From Aselliscus stoliczkanus (lineage: Eukaryota; Chordata; Mammalia; Chiroptera; Hipposideridae), in the NCBI GenBank assembly GCA_033961575.1, contig CM066732.1:52667001-52731000 (forward strand): a DNA stretch of 64,000 nucleotides, read 5' to 3'. Shown in pieces: positions 45,190 through 55,743 of this stretch. Under the pieces are notes generated by a model. The model was not told the DNA's origin. It searched no databases and saw only the letters and a program-made list of their open reading frames with translations. The translations under genes and the position numbers were made by a program. Numbering within the stretch: position 1 is the first letter of the stretch; every line of letters starts with the position of its first letter.

Positions 45190-45470
45190 AATGAGGGGCA
45201 GGCCTGCTGCTCCTCACCCGCTGCCTGGCATCCCTCTTCCCTGCCCAGCCGATCTCCTCATCGCCTGGTTTTATTTTCTCCAGAACACCTAGGGCTGTCT
45301 GACTTTACTTATGTGCTTGTCTCTATCATCACTGCCTTACGCCATTCAACTGGACATTCCAGAGAGCAGGTCTGTCTCGCTCGGTGCTGTTTTGCCAGCA
45401 ACTAGAGGGAGTGGGTGCTTAATTGATAGCTGCTGGATGAGCGGGTGGGCAAAAACAAGGAAGGGCCTTG
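45190..45470 (+). mobile_element. LINE2 3' end
   Basis: 'acttatgtgcttgtctctatcatcactg', 'ccagagagcaggtctgtctcgctcggtgctgttttgccagc' and 'gagtgggtgcttaattgatagctgctggatgagcgggtgg' follow the L2 end. Confidence 0.65.
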
Positions 45471-45649
45471 CGGCTGGGCAGACAGGTTTCACTTTGCACG
45501 GGCCATTTGGGCATGTGGGCCTCTGCCACCCACCCAGCCCGACTACGGAGAGCTGAAATAGGAGTCCCTGAGGCTTCTCTGCGTTTTTAATTTCTTGGAT
45601 GTTCTAGGAAAGGGGGAAACCCTAGTGGTGCCTGGCCAGGAGGCCCCCA

Positions 45650-45962
45650 TTGCTGACTTTATTGGTTGTCTATTGATGTATATCAAGTTACCGCAAACTG
45701 AGCCACTTAAACCAACAGATTTTCAAATGGTGTCTGTGGGTCAGGACTTCGGGAGCGGCTTAGCTGGGGTGGGGGGTTACTGATTCATGGCCTGTTGTGA
45801 GGTTGTAGTCAAGCTCCTGCCCAGGACTGCTTGCATCTGAAAGCTTGACTGGGGCTGGAGGAGCCACCACCCAAGACAGTCACTCACAGGCGCGTCCCTG
45901 GGTTCCTCACTGGCTGTTGACAACAGGCCTGGGGCTATGACATTGTTCTGGCCACTGTGTTG
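45650..45962 (-). mobile_element. MLT1-related LTR, antisense
   Basis: 'tattggttgtctattgatgtatatcaagttaccgc', 'gtgggtcaggacttcgggagcggcttagctggg' and 'gcatctgaaagcttgactggggctggaggag' match the antisense layout of an MLT1-related LTR. Right edge uncertain. Confidence 0.6.
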
Positions 45963-47284
45963 CTGATTTAACAGAGTGGAAGGGATTAACTAGTCAGAAT
46001 TATGGTAAATGGAGAGAGGTCTGGGGAGGCTGGGGTGGGGAAAGCCCACAGCTGTGGGGCACGGCTGGCCTTGAGTCTGGTTCGTTCTGCGGGGCTGCAC
46101 GGCTGGTCTATCTCGGTGAAACCTTTGGCAGGAAGCACGTCTGAATAGAGAGAAAAGTAGGGCTTCCTAGAGCTTCCCACGCCTCTGAGAGCCTAAGCAA
46201 AGAGAGCGGTGAAATTCACCTGCCGATTCTCTCTGGGCCTCAGGAGAGCTGAGTTCTGAGAAGGGCCCCACGATACACATCATGCCCCAGTTCCATGGAG
46301 TGAATCGGGTCTGACGCAGTTGGCAGCAGGCCTCCATCGCAAGCCCCATCTTGCAAGTCCGGCACAGATGAGCTTTGTCATTTCTCCTAGGGAATCACTG
46401 CCATTTCTCTTCCGGGCTCAGAGCGGCTCCCCTGCCCCATGGAGCCCTGATGAGATGGCAATTTAAACCGCTCCGATTACCGGGTTTCATTAGGTAAGGA
46501 GGACCGATGAAGCAGTGGTGGCCCAAATAACCTTAGTGGCACAGACACTTTTTCCAAGCCAGCGGAAGTCTTGCCAAATTAAAGGATGTCAGGATGAGAT
46601 ACTATGAATATCAGGTTCCTTTCTCTGGCAGTGGAGAGGATTAATTAAATGCTTGTGAAGTGCTTTGAAAATTCGAGCTGTTAAGAATTATTGTTCTGCG
46701 TAACAGGGAAAAAATAGGATCTTGGCTCATTAAATCTGTAATGTTGTTAAGCCTGAGTGCTTTTTTTCTTTCTTTCTGTTTTTTTTTTTTTTTTAGGATA
46801 TCTTTGAGAGCCACTTTTATTATTATTATTAAAAGGAAGGAAGAACAAGACAGAAAAGAAATATGTGTGTGAAAACACATACACACACTTGCTGGAAAGT
46901 CGTCTGGGTTGCTCCATGTTTCTGTTGATTAAGAAACAAACTGTGTGAGAAGCTGTTTCTTAGTGGCTACTAAAGAGACCATTACTAAGAATCGATGGTT
47001 CAGATGTGTAGGGTCACTGTCGCTGAAACATTAGCAGACAGGCATTTGTTTTCTTTTAATAGGATCAAGGGACGAAAAGGCTGGGAGAATGTACTTGTGT
47101 AAACATGGTTCAGCAGCTCCAATGGCCCCTTCCGTTGTAACATAATTAAACCAGGCAGCCCTTCTTCTGCCCTCGCTTTGTTGGCAGCTTTACCCAGGGA
47201 CCTTTTGGCTTTGTTTGCAGATGCTCTGTGGACCCTCACATTTCTTTCCATCTGCATTGACTGAGGACTACACTTCCTTTTGTC
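45963..47284. other. no gene seen; candidate conserved non-coding block 46380-46720
   Basis: The block has no repeat character. It contains 'gatggcaatttaaaccgctccgattaccgggtttcattagg', then 'ggattaattaaatgcttgtgaagtgctttgaaaattcgagctg' (each in pieces). The last part resembles the 3' part of very old SINEs that are often exapted as enhancers. Whether it is conserved cannot be told from one sequence. A T-run lies at 46780-46795. Confidence 0.35.
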
Positions 47285-47805
47285 TACACCAGGTTCCTGC
47301 TACAGAGGCTGCTGGAACAAATTACCGCAAACGTAACGGCTTAAAACAACACAAATGTATTATGTTACAGTTCTGGATGTCAGAAGTCTAAAGTCTGTCT
47401 GTCTCATCAGGTCAAAGTCAAGGTGTCCAGGTGTCCGCAGGGCTGGCTCCTCCTGAAGGGTTTGGGGGGAATCCGTGTCCTTGCCTTTCAGCTTCCAGGA
47501 GGCCACTCGCATTCCTTGGCTCATGGCCCTTTCCTGCCACCACGCTGACCTCTGCTTCGGTGCTCACATCTCCTTCTGGCTGACTCTTCTGCCCCACTCT
47601 CTCCTTATAAAGAAAGACCCGTGTGGTTACATTGGACGCACTGGGTCAGTTCAGGGGAATCTTTTCATCTCAAGGTCCTTAACTCAATCACCCCTGCAAG
47701 GTCCCTTTTGTCAGTAAGGTAGCATATTCATGGGTTTTGGGAATTAGGTTGTGGACATTTTGGTGGGGGGCGGTGGGCATTATACTGTCTGCCACAGTCC
47801 CCATG
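47285..47805 (-). mobile_element. MLT1-type LTR (ERVL-MaLR), antisense
   Basis: The start 'ggttcctgctacagaggctgctggaacaaattaccgc', then 'ggcttaaaacaacacaaatgtattatgttacagttctgg', 'cattccttggctcatggccc', and the end 'gaattaggttgtggacattttgg' and 'tgtctgccaca' are antisense LTR landmarks. Nearly full length, diverged. Confidence 0.8.
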
Positions 47806-47839
47806 TTCCAACCTTTTTTTTTTTCTTCCTGTCTACTCA

Positions 47840-48005
47840 AGCCAGGCCCTGACCTAAATGTTTTCCACATATTAACTCATTTAATCTTCACAATCACCCT
47901 AGAGGAGAGCTCTGTTATGAGAGGTGAGGAGACTGAGGCAAAAGGTGAAATTACTTGCCCGGGGCATGGGGGAGGTCAGTAATTTAGTACTCACGCCTGC
48001 CTAGG
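47840..48005 (-). repeat. MIR SINE, antisense
   Basis: 'cacatattaactcatttaatcttcacaatcaccctagaggagagctctgttatgagaggtgaggagactgaggcaaaagg' in pieces is antisense MIR. Confidence 0.8.
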
Positions 48006-48704
48006 CAGCACGATGTGAGAGCCTGCGTTCTCACTCACAGATCACACACACCTTGTTGTTTCTGTCCTTTTTAATGTCTTTGTTTTTCAATAAAAGTAAC
48101 AAATACATGTGATTAAAAATCATTAGGTTGAAACCCAGCCCCTGTTCCACTCCTGCCTCCAGCCGGACCCTGCGCCCAGTAGCTCTATGGATCACGGTGA
48201 CGTCAGTGCTTCCCGCAGCTGCCACTGCGCCCTAAACGCTGTGCTACCCAGGCACCTTCCATTTTTAGTTAACACAGAGGGTTGCAGATAATTGTCCCAA
48301 TAATATAAAATGTGCTTTTATTAATAATTCTAGAGTTACTAACATGAAAACCCTGAATTTAAAAATTGGAAGGCCTGGGGACTCAGGAGGAGAATTGGTG
48401 TGGAAAGCCTGCGAGCTCCGTGTGCCTTGGCTGAGCCACAGAGGCTCAGAGCAGAGAGAGAAGCCTTTGGGAAGTTCAGGCCTTGGAAAGGTCCTTGTCC
48501 TCTCCGAGTTTCCTCATCCAGGAAAAGGCTCCCTACCTAATGGTAGTTTTCAATTAAGTAACGCGGAAGCTGAGGCACACATTAGGAGTTCAATAAATGC
48601 CAGTTCCTCCAAGAAAGAAGGAAAACAAATATCTGCCAACAGTGAATGAAAACATGGAAAAGAAAAACTGAACAGAATCTGTAGACGGCCAGAGGTTTTA
48701 AGGG

Positions 48705-48842
48705 CACGGTCCTTGCAAAATATTTCTTCATTTGCTCAGCAAAGCTTCTGAGGGCTCTCTAGGTGCCAGGCACTGTGCTAGGCTAAGCCTTGATGGGGAC
48801 ACAGCGGGGAATGTGACATGCCCACCTTCATAGGGCTTCGTG
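48705..48842 (-). mobile_element. LINE2 3' end, antisense
   Basis: 'ttcttcatttgctcagcaaagcttctgagggctctctaggtgccaggcactgtgctagg' and 'ggggacacagcggggaatgtgac', 'cttcatagggcttcg' match antisense L2. Confidence 0.65.
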
Positions 48843-48882
48843 TCCTCCTTAGAAGTAACAGGAGCTTCCTATGCACTTTAAA

Positions 48883-49009
48883 AAAAGGCTTCGGGCCAGC
48901 CTAGTGGTGCGGTGGTTAAGCGCTGGCTTGGGAAGCCAGCGGCCCCGGTTCGGGTCCCACATATGAGGGCCAGTGACACTGCCCTCAAAAAAAAAAAAAA
49001 AAAGGCTAA
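48883..49009 (+). mobile_element. short-form tRNA-derived SINE beside RPL29 pseudogene
   Basis: The body is 48893-48999: gggccagcctagtggtgcgg head, ctggcttgggaagccag arm, ggttcgggtcccacatatg, ctgccctc and about 17 A. A short TSD of type aaaaaaggct is present. Reading the minus strand, this SINE joins the C-terminal remnant of the RPL29 pseudogene in one frame, which is fortuitous. Confidence 0.92.
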
Positions 49010-49014
49010 ATTCT

Positions 49015-49317
49015 AATGGGCGATGTAGGCAAGTCAACTGAGTGTGCGGCTGCTGCACTTTGGGGTCTTGGGCTTGATCCCTGGGCTTTACGAGGGCCTT
49101 GATGGCCTCAGCCCATGCACTCATGGCCTTGACATTGGTGGCTTGCATCTTTTTTCAGGCCCTTCTTGTTGTGCTTCCTGGCAAAGTGCATGTTCTTCAG
49201 GAACTTGGGGTCCACCCTCTTAAGAGATTTTTATCTTTGTGATCGAGGTTTCTTGATGCCGCTTCTGTGCCACTTTTGCGGCTGGCTGTGTGTGGTGTGG
49301 TCCTTGGTCTTGGCTAT
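49015..49317 (-). pseudogene. RPL29P: RPL29 processed pseudogene (3'-truncated)
   Basis: The minus strand encodes a recognisable copy of ribosomal protein L29, the basic protein of the cytosolic large ribosomal subunit. Segments include [46 protein letters not shown] and, in a second frame, [15 protein letters not shown], then IKPKTPK and LAYIAH in a third. Breaks: the initiator is ATA (49317-49315), TAA replaces the codon after SQR (49233-49231), an extra A in the run near 49150-49155 shifts the frame before MQA, another shift follows KALVKP, and TGA precedes LAYIAH. The last third of the protein is missing, and no intron interrupts the copy. This is a retrocopy made by L1 machinery, clearly non-coding now. 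Confidence 0.94.
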
Positions 49318-49360
49318 GTCTCCACCCATGCCCACTGCTCCCAAACCCCTTGGAAAGTAA

Positions 49361-50737
49361 CTGTTAATATCACCTACCCCCACAGGCCACCAGTTACATA
49401 AAAACGTAAATGATTTTCTAGCTTCTTGTAAAATTTCATGCCTGGCTTATCACCTTTTTCCTGAAGAAATAGATTAAATTCAAGGAAAAAACAGTTGTGA
49501 GCCAGTGCATTTCCCGATCAGTCAGGCTTTGGGGAACTTTCTACAATTAGTCCCAGTCTTGTTTTTGGATTCTCACGCTGTGTCTCCAATTTTTTTCTCC
49601 ACCACTTTTGGCAGAATTTGTTTTGGATGCTGTTTAATACATATACCAACCCCGGACAGCGAGTGACCCGGAAGGGGGCTGCTTTCTTCTGCTCAGTTGA
49701 TAGGAATCTATTTGAAAGGGAGGACTACCTCCCACTGTAAAGCCAAGAAAGGCTCTCCTTTTGGCTAACAGCAGGGCTAAGCTCGGAAGGGGGTGCTCAT
49801 GTCTTCGGAGCTATCCACCAAAGCGGAATGAATGATAGATGGGGATGCGTGGTTTACCATGAGAGAAAGCAGGAGGCGTTTCCTAGGCAAGAGGTCTCTA
49901 TGAAAACAAACAGCCATCAGCAACCCAGCCGTGGTGGGTTTGCTCTTGTGAACTGGCCTGCTGTACAACAATTGTATTGGCGACCCTGTACTGTCTGTCT
50001 TAACTGGTTTGGCCAGTTTAGATAGCATTCTCTGGGACTGTGTGTCATCCGTGCAAAAGACAACTCACTTTGACTCTGTACAGAGGAGGCCAGCCAGGGT
50101 GCCTGGGACGGCACTGACATGTCAGCGGGCTAGTAGAGACTTGATGGGGACATTTGAGCAATGGGCCTTCCCGAAATTCAGGGGTTACACAGGCCCATAC
50201 AGAAAGCTACTAATGAGAGCAGCCGCCGGATAAGGATTTGTGTTATGGAAAGAGGGCCCTGGTGACTGGGAGGAGGGTGGGTCACGCTAAGTGAGAGTCA
50301 GGGTTTGAGCTTTTGGGAGCATTTGGAAAGACTGTGGCATTGTATCATATTGGAGGGATGAAATGGAGGTAAGAATTTTATATAACTGAGCTATAGACAT
50401 ATAATATATAAATGCAAATATTAAGTATGGATATAATTTGAATTCATGTTTCTTAAATTATATCCACTGATGTGCTCAAGGTTCTAGCTAAATAGGTGTG
50501 TCTGAATGTTCATTTATGGAACTGAAAAATGGTCATATAAGAAAATGTGGGAGAGAGGAAGAATGTGTGTGTGTATATTTAGAGAATTCCCATGTAAAAG
50601 ATGTCATGATAGCTCATTTTGAAAACATGCTTCAGTTGTCAAAACTCATGGACTGTTGCAGTAAGTCAAACACTTTCTACTTATTCCGTTCACTTCCACT
50701 TCATCTCTTGGTAAAATCTCACCAGGCATCGTGGAAA
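49361..50737. other. no gene seen, unassigned
   Basis: No assignable repeat or exon. AT-rich at 50380-50470. Small frames only. Confidence 0.4.
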
Positions 50738-50865
50738 GAATGGTTGTTTTGGGGCCGGCCAAGTGGCGTGGTGGTTAAGAGCCCCAGTTCAGAGCCCCAG
50801 TTTGGATCCCACATATGAGGGCCAGTGACACTGCCCTCAAAAAAAAAAAAAAAAATGGTTGTTTT
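50738..50865 (+). mobile_element. short-form tRNA-derived SINE with TSD (inverted pair, left)
   Basis: The body is 50751-50853. The anticodon-arm region is altered: 'gagccccagttcagagccccag' replaces ctggcttgggaagccag, apparently a local duplication. The B-box region reads 'gtttggatccc'. It ends ctgccctc plus A-tail. The 12-bp TSD aatggttgtttt is perfect. Confidence 0.92.
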
Positions 50866-50891
50866 TGAGATGATGCCAGTGAGCTGGTATT

Positions 50892-51037
50892 TGACCTATT
50901 TTATTTGTTTGGGTTTTTTTTTTTTTTTTTTTGAGGGCAGTGTTACTGGCCCTCCTATGTGGGTCCGAACCGGGGCCGCTGGCTTCCCAAGCCAGCGCTT
51001 AACCACCGTGCCACTCGGCCAGCCCTGACCTATTTTA
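50892..51037 (-). mobile_element. short-form tRNA-derived SINE with TSD (inverted pair, right)
   Basis: The body is 50904-51025 on the minus strand: T-run, then gagggcagtgttactggcc, gtccgaaccggggccgctgg, anticodon arm, and cactcggccagccc. The TSD tgacctatttta is perfect at 50892-50903 and 51026-51037. It lies tail to tail with the plus copy ending at 50853. Confidence 0.93.
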
Positions 51038-52857
51038 AATATCAATTTAATGTGATAGGAGCCCCCAATACAGATGCTGTCACAGTGCTCGCTTTATTCC
51101 TAAGCAGGAAAGAGGAAAGTAAAGCTGCTTACTGTCAAGGGAGGATTTACTACGGTCAGCTGCGGGTCCAGCACTTTGTTCCATTGGAGAGGATGGACTT
51201 GTCATTCGATGTGATTTGAGGGCACCAGGAAGGCCTCCCACCTGAAATATTTTCCCTGTGTAGCCTGAACATACTTGGCACTCATCCTGAAATCCCATCA
51301 AGTGCATCACTACTTGGGTTGGCTTTATGGTTTACAAAATACTTTTTCTATAGATTGTCATGGAAGCACAGTTGCATGCCTATTTAGAAAAGGATATCTA
51401 GTTGCTTTACGGTGGGGCTATTTTTCTTCAAATGTTTGTAAGTTATAAGAGTGATGTTTGTATCCCACCCTACTTCTTATTCTTTCATTCATTTGGAATT
51501 AACTCAATCAGATTGAACCCCTCCTAAATCTTGTTAAGATTAGTGGAGATGTAGTTAATGAGATTAGTTTTGTGTAAAAGGAAGCAGGAGGAAGGAAGAA
51601 GAAGTAATTTTCACTCTTTTCTAGGGAAGAGTAAGGAGCCAAAGCCAGGAAAAGCAAGTGAGAGAATTCCAGAGGCACAAGTTGCTTCTGAGCGGCCGAC
51701 TTGAAAGCTCCAACCCTTGGTGGCCCATGTGGCGTGTTCAGCGAGCACTCGGGCCTGGGCATGCCCGCAGCTTCACAGAAGCCCCAGTTTATAAGGTAAT
51801 CCCCTGACTGTCAGCAATGGGCTTATCATTTTCAGATGGATCCAATGCTGCTGGATAGGAGAATGGATGCGGATGGGAGGGGGCCAAGGTGGGATTTTGG
51901 GAAACTAGGGTGTTTGGAATTGTAACGCCACATTGGCAAATTCTCTTTACATTGTTTGCAGAGAGGCTGAGGAGGTCTGGGGAGCAGGCAGCACTGACAT
52001 CCACCTGCTGCTTCTCCTCCCCCTTAGGGCTAGAAAGTGACCTCTGTATTTTTTTACAACCCAGTGCAAGACCACCTGGCTAGTCGTGGGGCATAGCCTG
52101 TGAACACGGAAAATCTGCCTCCAAACTGAACTCTGTTGATTGTCCCCTATGCAGGAGTTATAACTTCCCCCCAAAACCGTGAAGGAAAGTTACAGTTTAA
52201 ATAGTGTGTGATTAGGAATACTGTAAAACTGTATTTTGTATAAATAAGCTTTATCACATGCTGGGCATTTATACATCTATAGCTGGTATGGGATTGTATA
52301 GACAAAACAATGTATACTGTAATTTATGGGTGAGTCAAAGTATTTTCAAGGGTGATCTTGAAATAATTTTTAATAATTACACTTATTTTTTCTTTATGGG
52401 CGGAGTTCATAACCTATGCCTGGTAAGATCTAATGCCACTATACAATGTCTGTCTACACTTCTGCATGTACGTGTCCACCTTTTTTATTGGGTTGGTTGA
52501 GATCTATCTTATATCTTAAAACGATCCTCTACGTTTGATCTTGTAAAGTCTAGTTTTTGCCTTAGTTGAATGGAAATTGAATTAAAACCTCAGTAGAACC
52601 TCTCTATCAAAAACCCTTCTTGGTTTTCCGCACTTGCCTCTTAGGCCCTTAACTCTCTGTGACTCCAGAGAGTCTGAGCTGCTGGCAAACCTCCTTCCTG
52701 AGTCCTGAGCACCCCCCCCCCCCCGCCCCCATTCCAGTTGTTTTCTCTTTGCCCCCAGGCACTTCACACCTGATGCCTCCAAGGCCAGGATTTACCTTTC
52801 CTCCTCAGGTGCTCCCTGTCCGTCACCATTTGCCAAGCTAGAAATCTCAGGATGGGC
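51038..52857. other. no gene seen, unassigned
   Basis: No exon was identified. A C-run of about 14 followed by g and c lies at 52711-52730. 52090-52600 is AT-rich without repeat landmarks I can name. Confidence 0.4.
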
Positions 52858-53075
52858 CTCAGAGCAGAGCCATGAAGGTGGGCTTCGGTTTGAATCCCTG
52901 CCCTGCCACTTCACTGCTGTGTCACCTCAGGCAAGCTGTGTGACCTCTCTGTGCCTCAGTGGCCTCCTGGGTCAAATGGGGATAATCATGGTATCACCTC
53001 ACAGAGGTTTTGTGAGGACTGAGGTAATGCACGTGCCTGGCACAGCATACACGCTTAGAAATGGCAGTGGATCCT
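52858..53075 (+). repeat. MIR SINE, sense
   Basis: 'ggtttgaatccctgccctgccacttcactgctgtgtcacctcaggcaagctgtgtgacctctctgtgcctcag' (in pieces), then 'gtcaaatggggataatcatgg', 'ggttttgtgaggactgagg' and 'gcctggcacagcatacacgc'. Close to full-length MIR and one of the best preserved here. Confidence 0.9.
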
Positions 53076-53084
53076 AGTGTCATT

Positions 53085-53480
53085 ATCACCAGCCTTGGTT
53101 CTTCACTCTTTTCACATCCGACCTTCCCGAAATCCAGTTGCTTCCACTCCAAATCCAGCTGTCCCTTCAAGACCCCCGTCCCCGTGTCTATTGCCACCTC
53201 TTTACGTCTTGCCCAGAGAGAAAGAAGTGTCGTCCCCCGTCAGTCTTGGCTCATTCTGACAGGTCTCCTCAGCCAACCCCTACACCTCCCAATCACCCCC
53301 ACTCAGTATGGATGTAACTGTTCTCTGTCATTGTCCCTTCACATACGTTACATCGGCTTGGAAAGCCCTTCCATCTTCCTCTGGAAAACTCTCCTCCACC
53401 ACAGCCCAGCTCCTCAGGGAATCCTTGCTCGATCTTAGCGGCCTCAGAAGTATTATTACATAATCTGAGTATCGTGGCCT
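53085..53480 (+). mobile_element. LINE2-like 3' part, diverged
   Basis: Pyrimidine-rich text with 'ttcccgaaatccagttgcttccactcc', 'tcggcttggaaagcccttccatcttcctctgg' and 'gctcctcagggaatccttgctcg' has L2 character but is weak. Confidence 0.45.
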
Positions 53481-53854
53481 ACAAAGCCCGGCACTCAGAA
53501 CCCCACTGATTCCATCAGTGTCAGGGTCTCGCTACACCCTGGGTCTGGCGCCCCTCCACTCCCCTCCCTGACACGCCCCCCCGCCCACGGGGAACAACCC
53601 ACACTGGAGAGGCTTTTCAGTTCGTGGAATTAGACAGTCTTCACACATACAAGGGCTTTCCTCCGAAACACTTTTCCCCGTATGCCAGCCCTCCACTCTA
53701 CCCTCCAACTTGGTTAATTCCTTCTAATCCTTTGGTTCTTGACGCAGCCACCTATCCTAGGATATACCTGGCCTGTTACATACCTCAGGATCCCCTCAGG
53801 GGCACCTTTTGGGTTTTTTTTCTTTGTAACATTTTTTCACAGCTGTAGTGATGA

Positions 53855-53985
53855 ATTTGTAAGATTGGTTTGTGTCCCGTACTAGACTGCATATACTCCA
53901 TGCCTGCAAGGCTAGTGGCAGTGTTCTCAGCACCTAGCATGGCGCCTGGCATTGGCTGAATGAATGAATGAATGAATGTCTCCCT
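53855..53985 (+). mobile_element. LINE2 3' end
   Basis: 'cgtactagactgcatatactccatgcctgcaaggctag', 'ctcagcacctagcatggcgcctggcattggctgaatgaatgaatgaatgaatg' (in pieces) is the L2 terminus with its tgaa-type tail expanded to (GAAT)5. Confidence 0.75.
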
Positions 53986-54525
53986 CACTAGGTGAGCTCC
54001 ATGTCAGAACATGTTAGATTTCCTCTGTAGATATTTATTGTTGATGAAGTGGACGAGAACACCGTCAGTTTACTGCACGGACCGAGATAACTCACCCAAG
54101 TTCCTCAACTGACTTGCGGGCTTTGGGGACCAGCAGCCTATTAACAGTATAGCTTGTGGCTGGCTGAGAAGTTTGTGTGTTTTTTTGGTGTTGTTTTTAC
54201 CTTCCCACCCTCAAGAAACACTGTTTGAATGTGCCGCTGGCCCCCACGAGGAAGACAGCAGCCGTCGTGAGCCAAGCGTTCGGTGGAGAACCCAAGTAGC
54301 GTCGTCCGCACGGACAGGCTGCGAATGCGGGGGAGCGGAGCCTGCCTTACGTTACCGCCTAAGAGAGCGCGGCGCCGTCGGCTTTCCGGCAGCAACGCCT
54401 GTGTTCAGTGGAGGGCCTGCAGGAAACTTCCCATTGGAAAAGCTTTCCCGTTGGTGAGGAGGAGGTTGGGGGCGGTGGGGGCTGGGGGTGGGGAGTCACT
54501 ATTCCCCGGACGGTTTCTAAGTATG

Positions 54526-54659
54526 AAAAAGCGTCTTGGGCCGGCCCAGGGGCGCGGTGGTGAAGCGCCGGCTTGGGAAGCCAGCGGCCCCGGTTCGGGT
54601 CCCACACAGGAGGGCCAGGGACACTGCCCTCAAAAAACAATAAAAATAAAAAGCGTCTT
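54526..54659 (+). mobile_element. short-form tRNA-derived SINE with TSD, upstream of CpG island
   Basis: The body is 54538-54647: gggccggcccaggggcgcgg head, ccggcttgggaagccag arm, ggttcgggtcccacacagg, ctgccctc and an A-rich tail with one caataaaaataa segment. The 12-bp TSD aaaaagcgtctt is perfect. It lies about 0.3 kb upstream of the island edge and is the last copy of the family in the window. Confidence 0.94.
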
Positions 54660-55130
54660 AAACAAACAAAAACAGACGCAAACTGTGCTCAGCCCCAGCT
54701 GTGCCCGAATGTGCCGGTGTGCGCTTCCACGCAGCCTAGTTTCTCGCACGGCGCTCTATCGGGGCTTGTGAACGCCCGAGGCCGGCGGCGCTCGGGCCGC
54801 TGCACATGGTATACATTGTATCCCGCCAACAATCGCCAACATTCCCTTTTACTTCTTGTGTAAAGACCAGGAGCCGCGGGGCCGCAGTTTGCGCCCAGAC
54901 GACGGGGGACCCGGGAGGAGGCGCGCCTCTCGGCTCCCACCAGCCCCGGGAGCCGGTCCCGCGTCGGCAGGAGCGCAGCCGGGGCTCGGGGTGGGGGGGC
55001 CGGGCCTGTGCTGCGGGGCCCGCGGGGAGGAGCCGGGAGGCGCCCGCCCGGCCCCGCGCCCCCCTGGCGCCGCCGGCCCGCGCCGCGCGTCCCCGACAGT
55101 TGCGGGCCGGCCGGGCGCGGGGGTCGGCTG

Positions 55131-55142
55131 TGCGCCTGCGCA
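55131..55142. promoter_or_regulatory. NRF1-type site
   Basis: tgcgcctgcgca differs from the palindromic NRF1 consensus at one central base and is immediately followed by a GC box. NRF1 sites are typically found close to start sites of housekeeping genes. Confidence 0.6.
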
Positions 55143-55185
55143 GGCCCCGCCCCCCGGGCCGCCGCGCGCGGGGCCGCGCCTCCTC

Positions 55186-55215
55186 ATGGCGGCCGCCGCA
55201 GTGTGTGGTATTTAG
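55186..55215 (+). other. short upstream ORF in candidate 5' UTR
   Basis: ATG GCG GCC GCC GCA GTG TGT GGT ATT TAG encodes MAAAAVCGI. The ATG context is tcctcATGg (G at +4, no purine at -3), so initiation would be modest. The ATGGCGGCC may instead serve as a YY1 site. It matters only if transcription starts upstream of it. Confidence 0.4.
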
Positions 55216-55249
55216 CGGGCGCGCGCGGCGGGCGCGAGGACGCGCGGAG

Positions 55250-55394
55250 CGGCGGCGGCGGCGGCGGCGGCCAGGGGGGAGCCCGGCGGCCGTGGCGGGG
55301 CGCGCTCTCGAGCGGCGGCGGCGGCGGCCCAGGGCGTCCCGTCGGAGTCGGCGCGGGCGGGAGGCGGCGCGGGGCGGCGGCGGCGGCGGCGGCG
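55250..55394. repeat. CGG/GGC triplet tracts in first exon
   Basis: Three tracts of about 5-8 perfect triplets each (55250-55271, 55312-55328, 55374-55394), separated by GC-rich sequence. In 5' UTRs such tracts can form hairpins or quadruplexes and can vary in length. Confidence 0.85.
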
Positions 55395-55446
55395 ACGCGG
55401 CGCGTGCGAGCGGGGCCCGGGCCCGGGGCGCGCCCTCCGCCCCCAG

Positions 55447-55452
55447 GTAAGT
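55447..55452 (+). other. 5' splice donor
   Basis: gtaagt after cag, the strongest possible U1-complementary donor. It is the key evidence that the island drives a plus-strand spliced transcript. Confidence 0.85.
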
Positions 55453-55581
55453 GCGGCCTGGCCGGGGGGAGGCCGGCGCCGGGCCCGGGCCCGCTCATGG
55501 CGGCCGCGCCGGGCCGCGCGCCTTTGTCTGGGCCCCGGGCCGGCCGCCCCCGCCCCGCGGGGCGCCCCGGGCCCGCAGGCC

Positions 55582-55616
55582 GGCGGCGGGCGGCGGGCGG
55601 CGGGCGGCGGGCGAGG
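55582..55616. repeat. (GGCGGGC)n tandem in intron-1 side of island
   Basis: Four to five units of a 7-bp ggcgggc repeat, G-quadruplex-prone. It lies about 140 bp after the donor. Confidence 0.85.
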
Positions 55617-55734
55617 GCGGGGGCCGGGCCCGCGCGGCGGGAGGCGGGAGGCGGGCCCGGCGGGGGGAGGCGCCTGCGCCCCGGGCGCCCCGCGCCGGCC
55701 TTTGTTGTGCCGGGTCCCGGCGAGTGCGGCCAAC

Positions 55735-55743
55735 ATGGCGGAG
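55735..55743 (+). other. possible alternative first coding exon end (ATG GCG GAG | gt)
   Basis: ccaacATGGCGGAG is a good initiation context (C at -2 and A at -3 from caacATG, G at +4) and is directly followed by gtcagc, a weak donor. A transcript starting here would encode M-A-E before an intron. The same ATGGCGG is also a YY1 motif, so this may be promoter only. Confidence 0.3.

Larger units (their letters stand above)
55160..55446 (+). other. candidate non-coding first exon of an unidentified gene (5' end approximate)
   Basis: The exon ends ...cgcccccag (55446) followed by gtaagt, a 9/9 match to the CAG|GTAAGT donor. Its start cannot be fixed and was placed just downstream of the NRF1/GC-box cluster. 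The exon is very GC-rich with three CGG/GGC tracts (55250-55271, 55312-55328, 55374-55394). Only a 9-codon upstream frame (ATG 55186 to TAG 55215) fits within it; no long frame closes on the donor in a way I recognise. It would be 5' UTR, with the coding exons beyond the window. Gene identity is not recognised. Confidence 0.7.
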
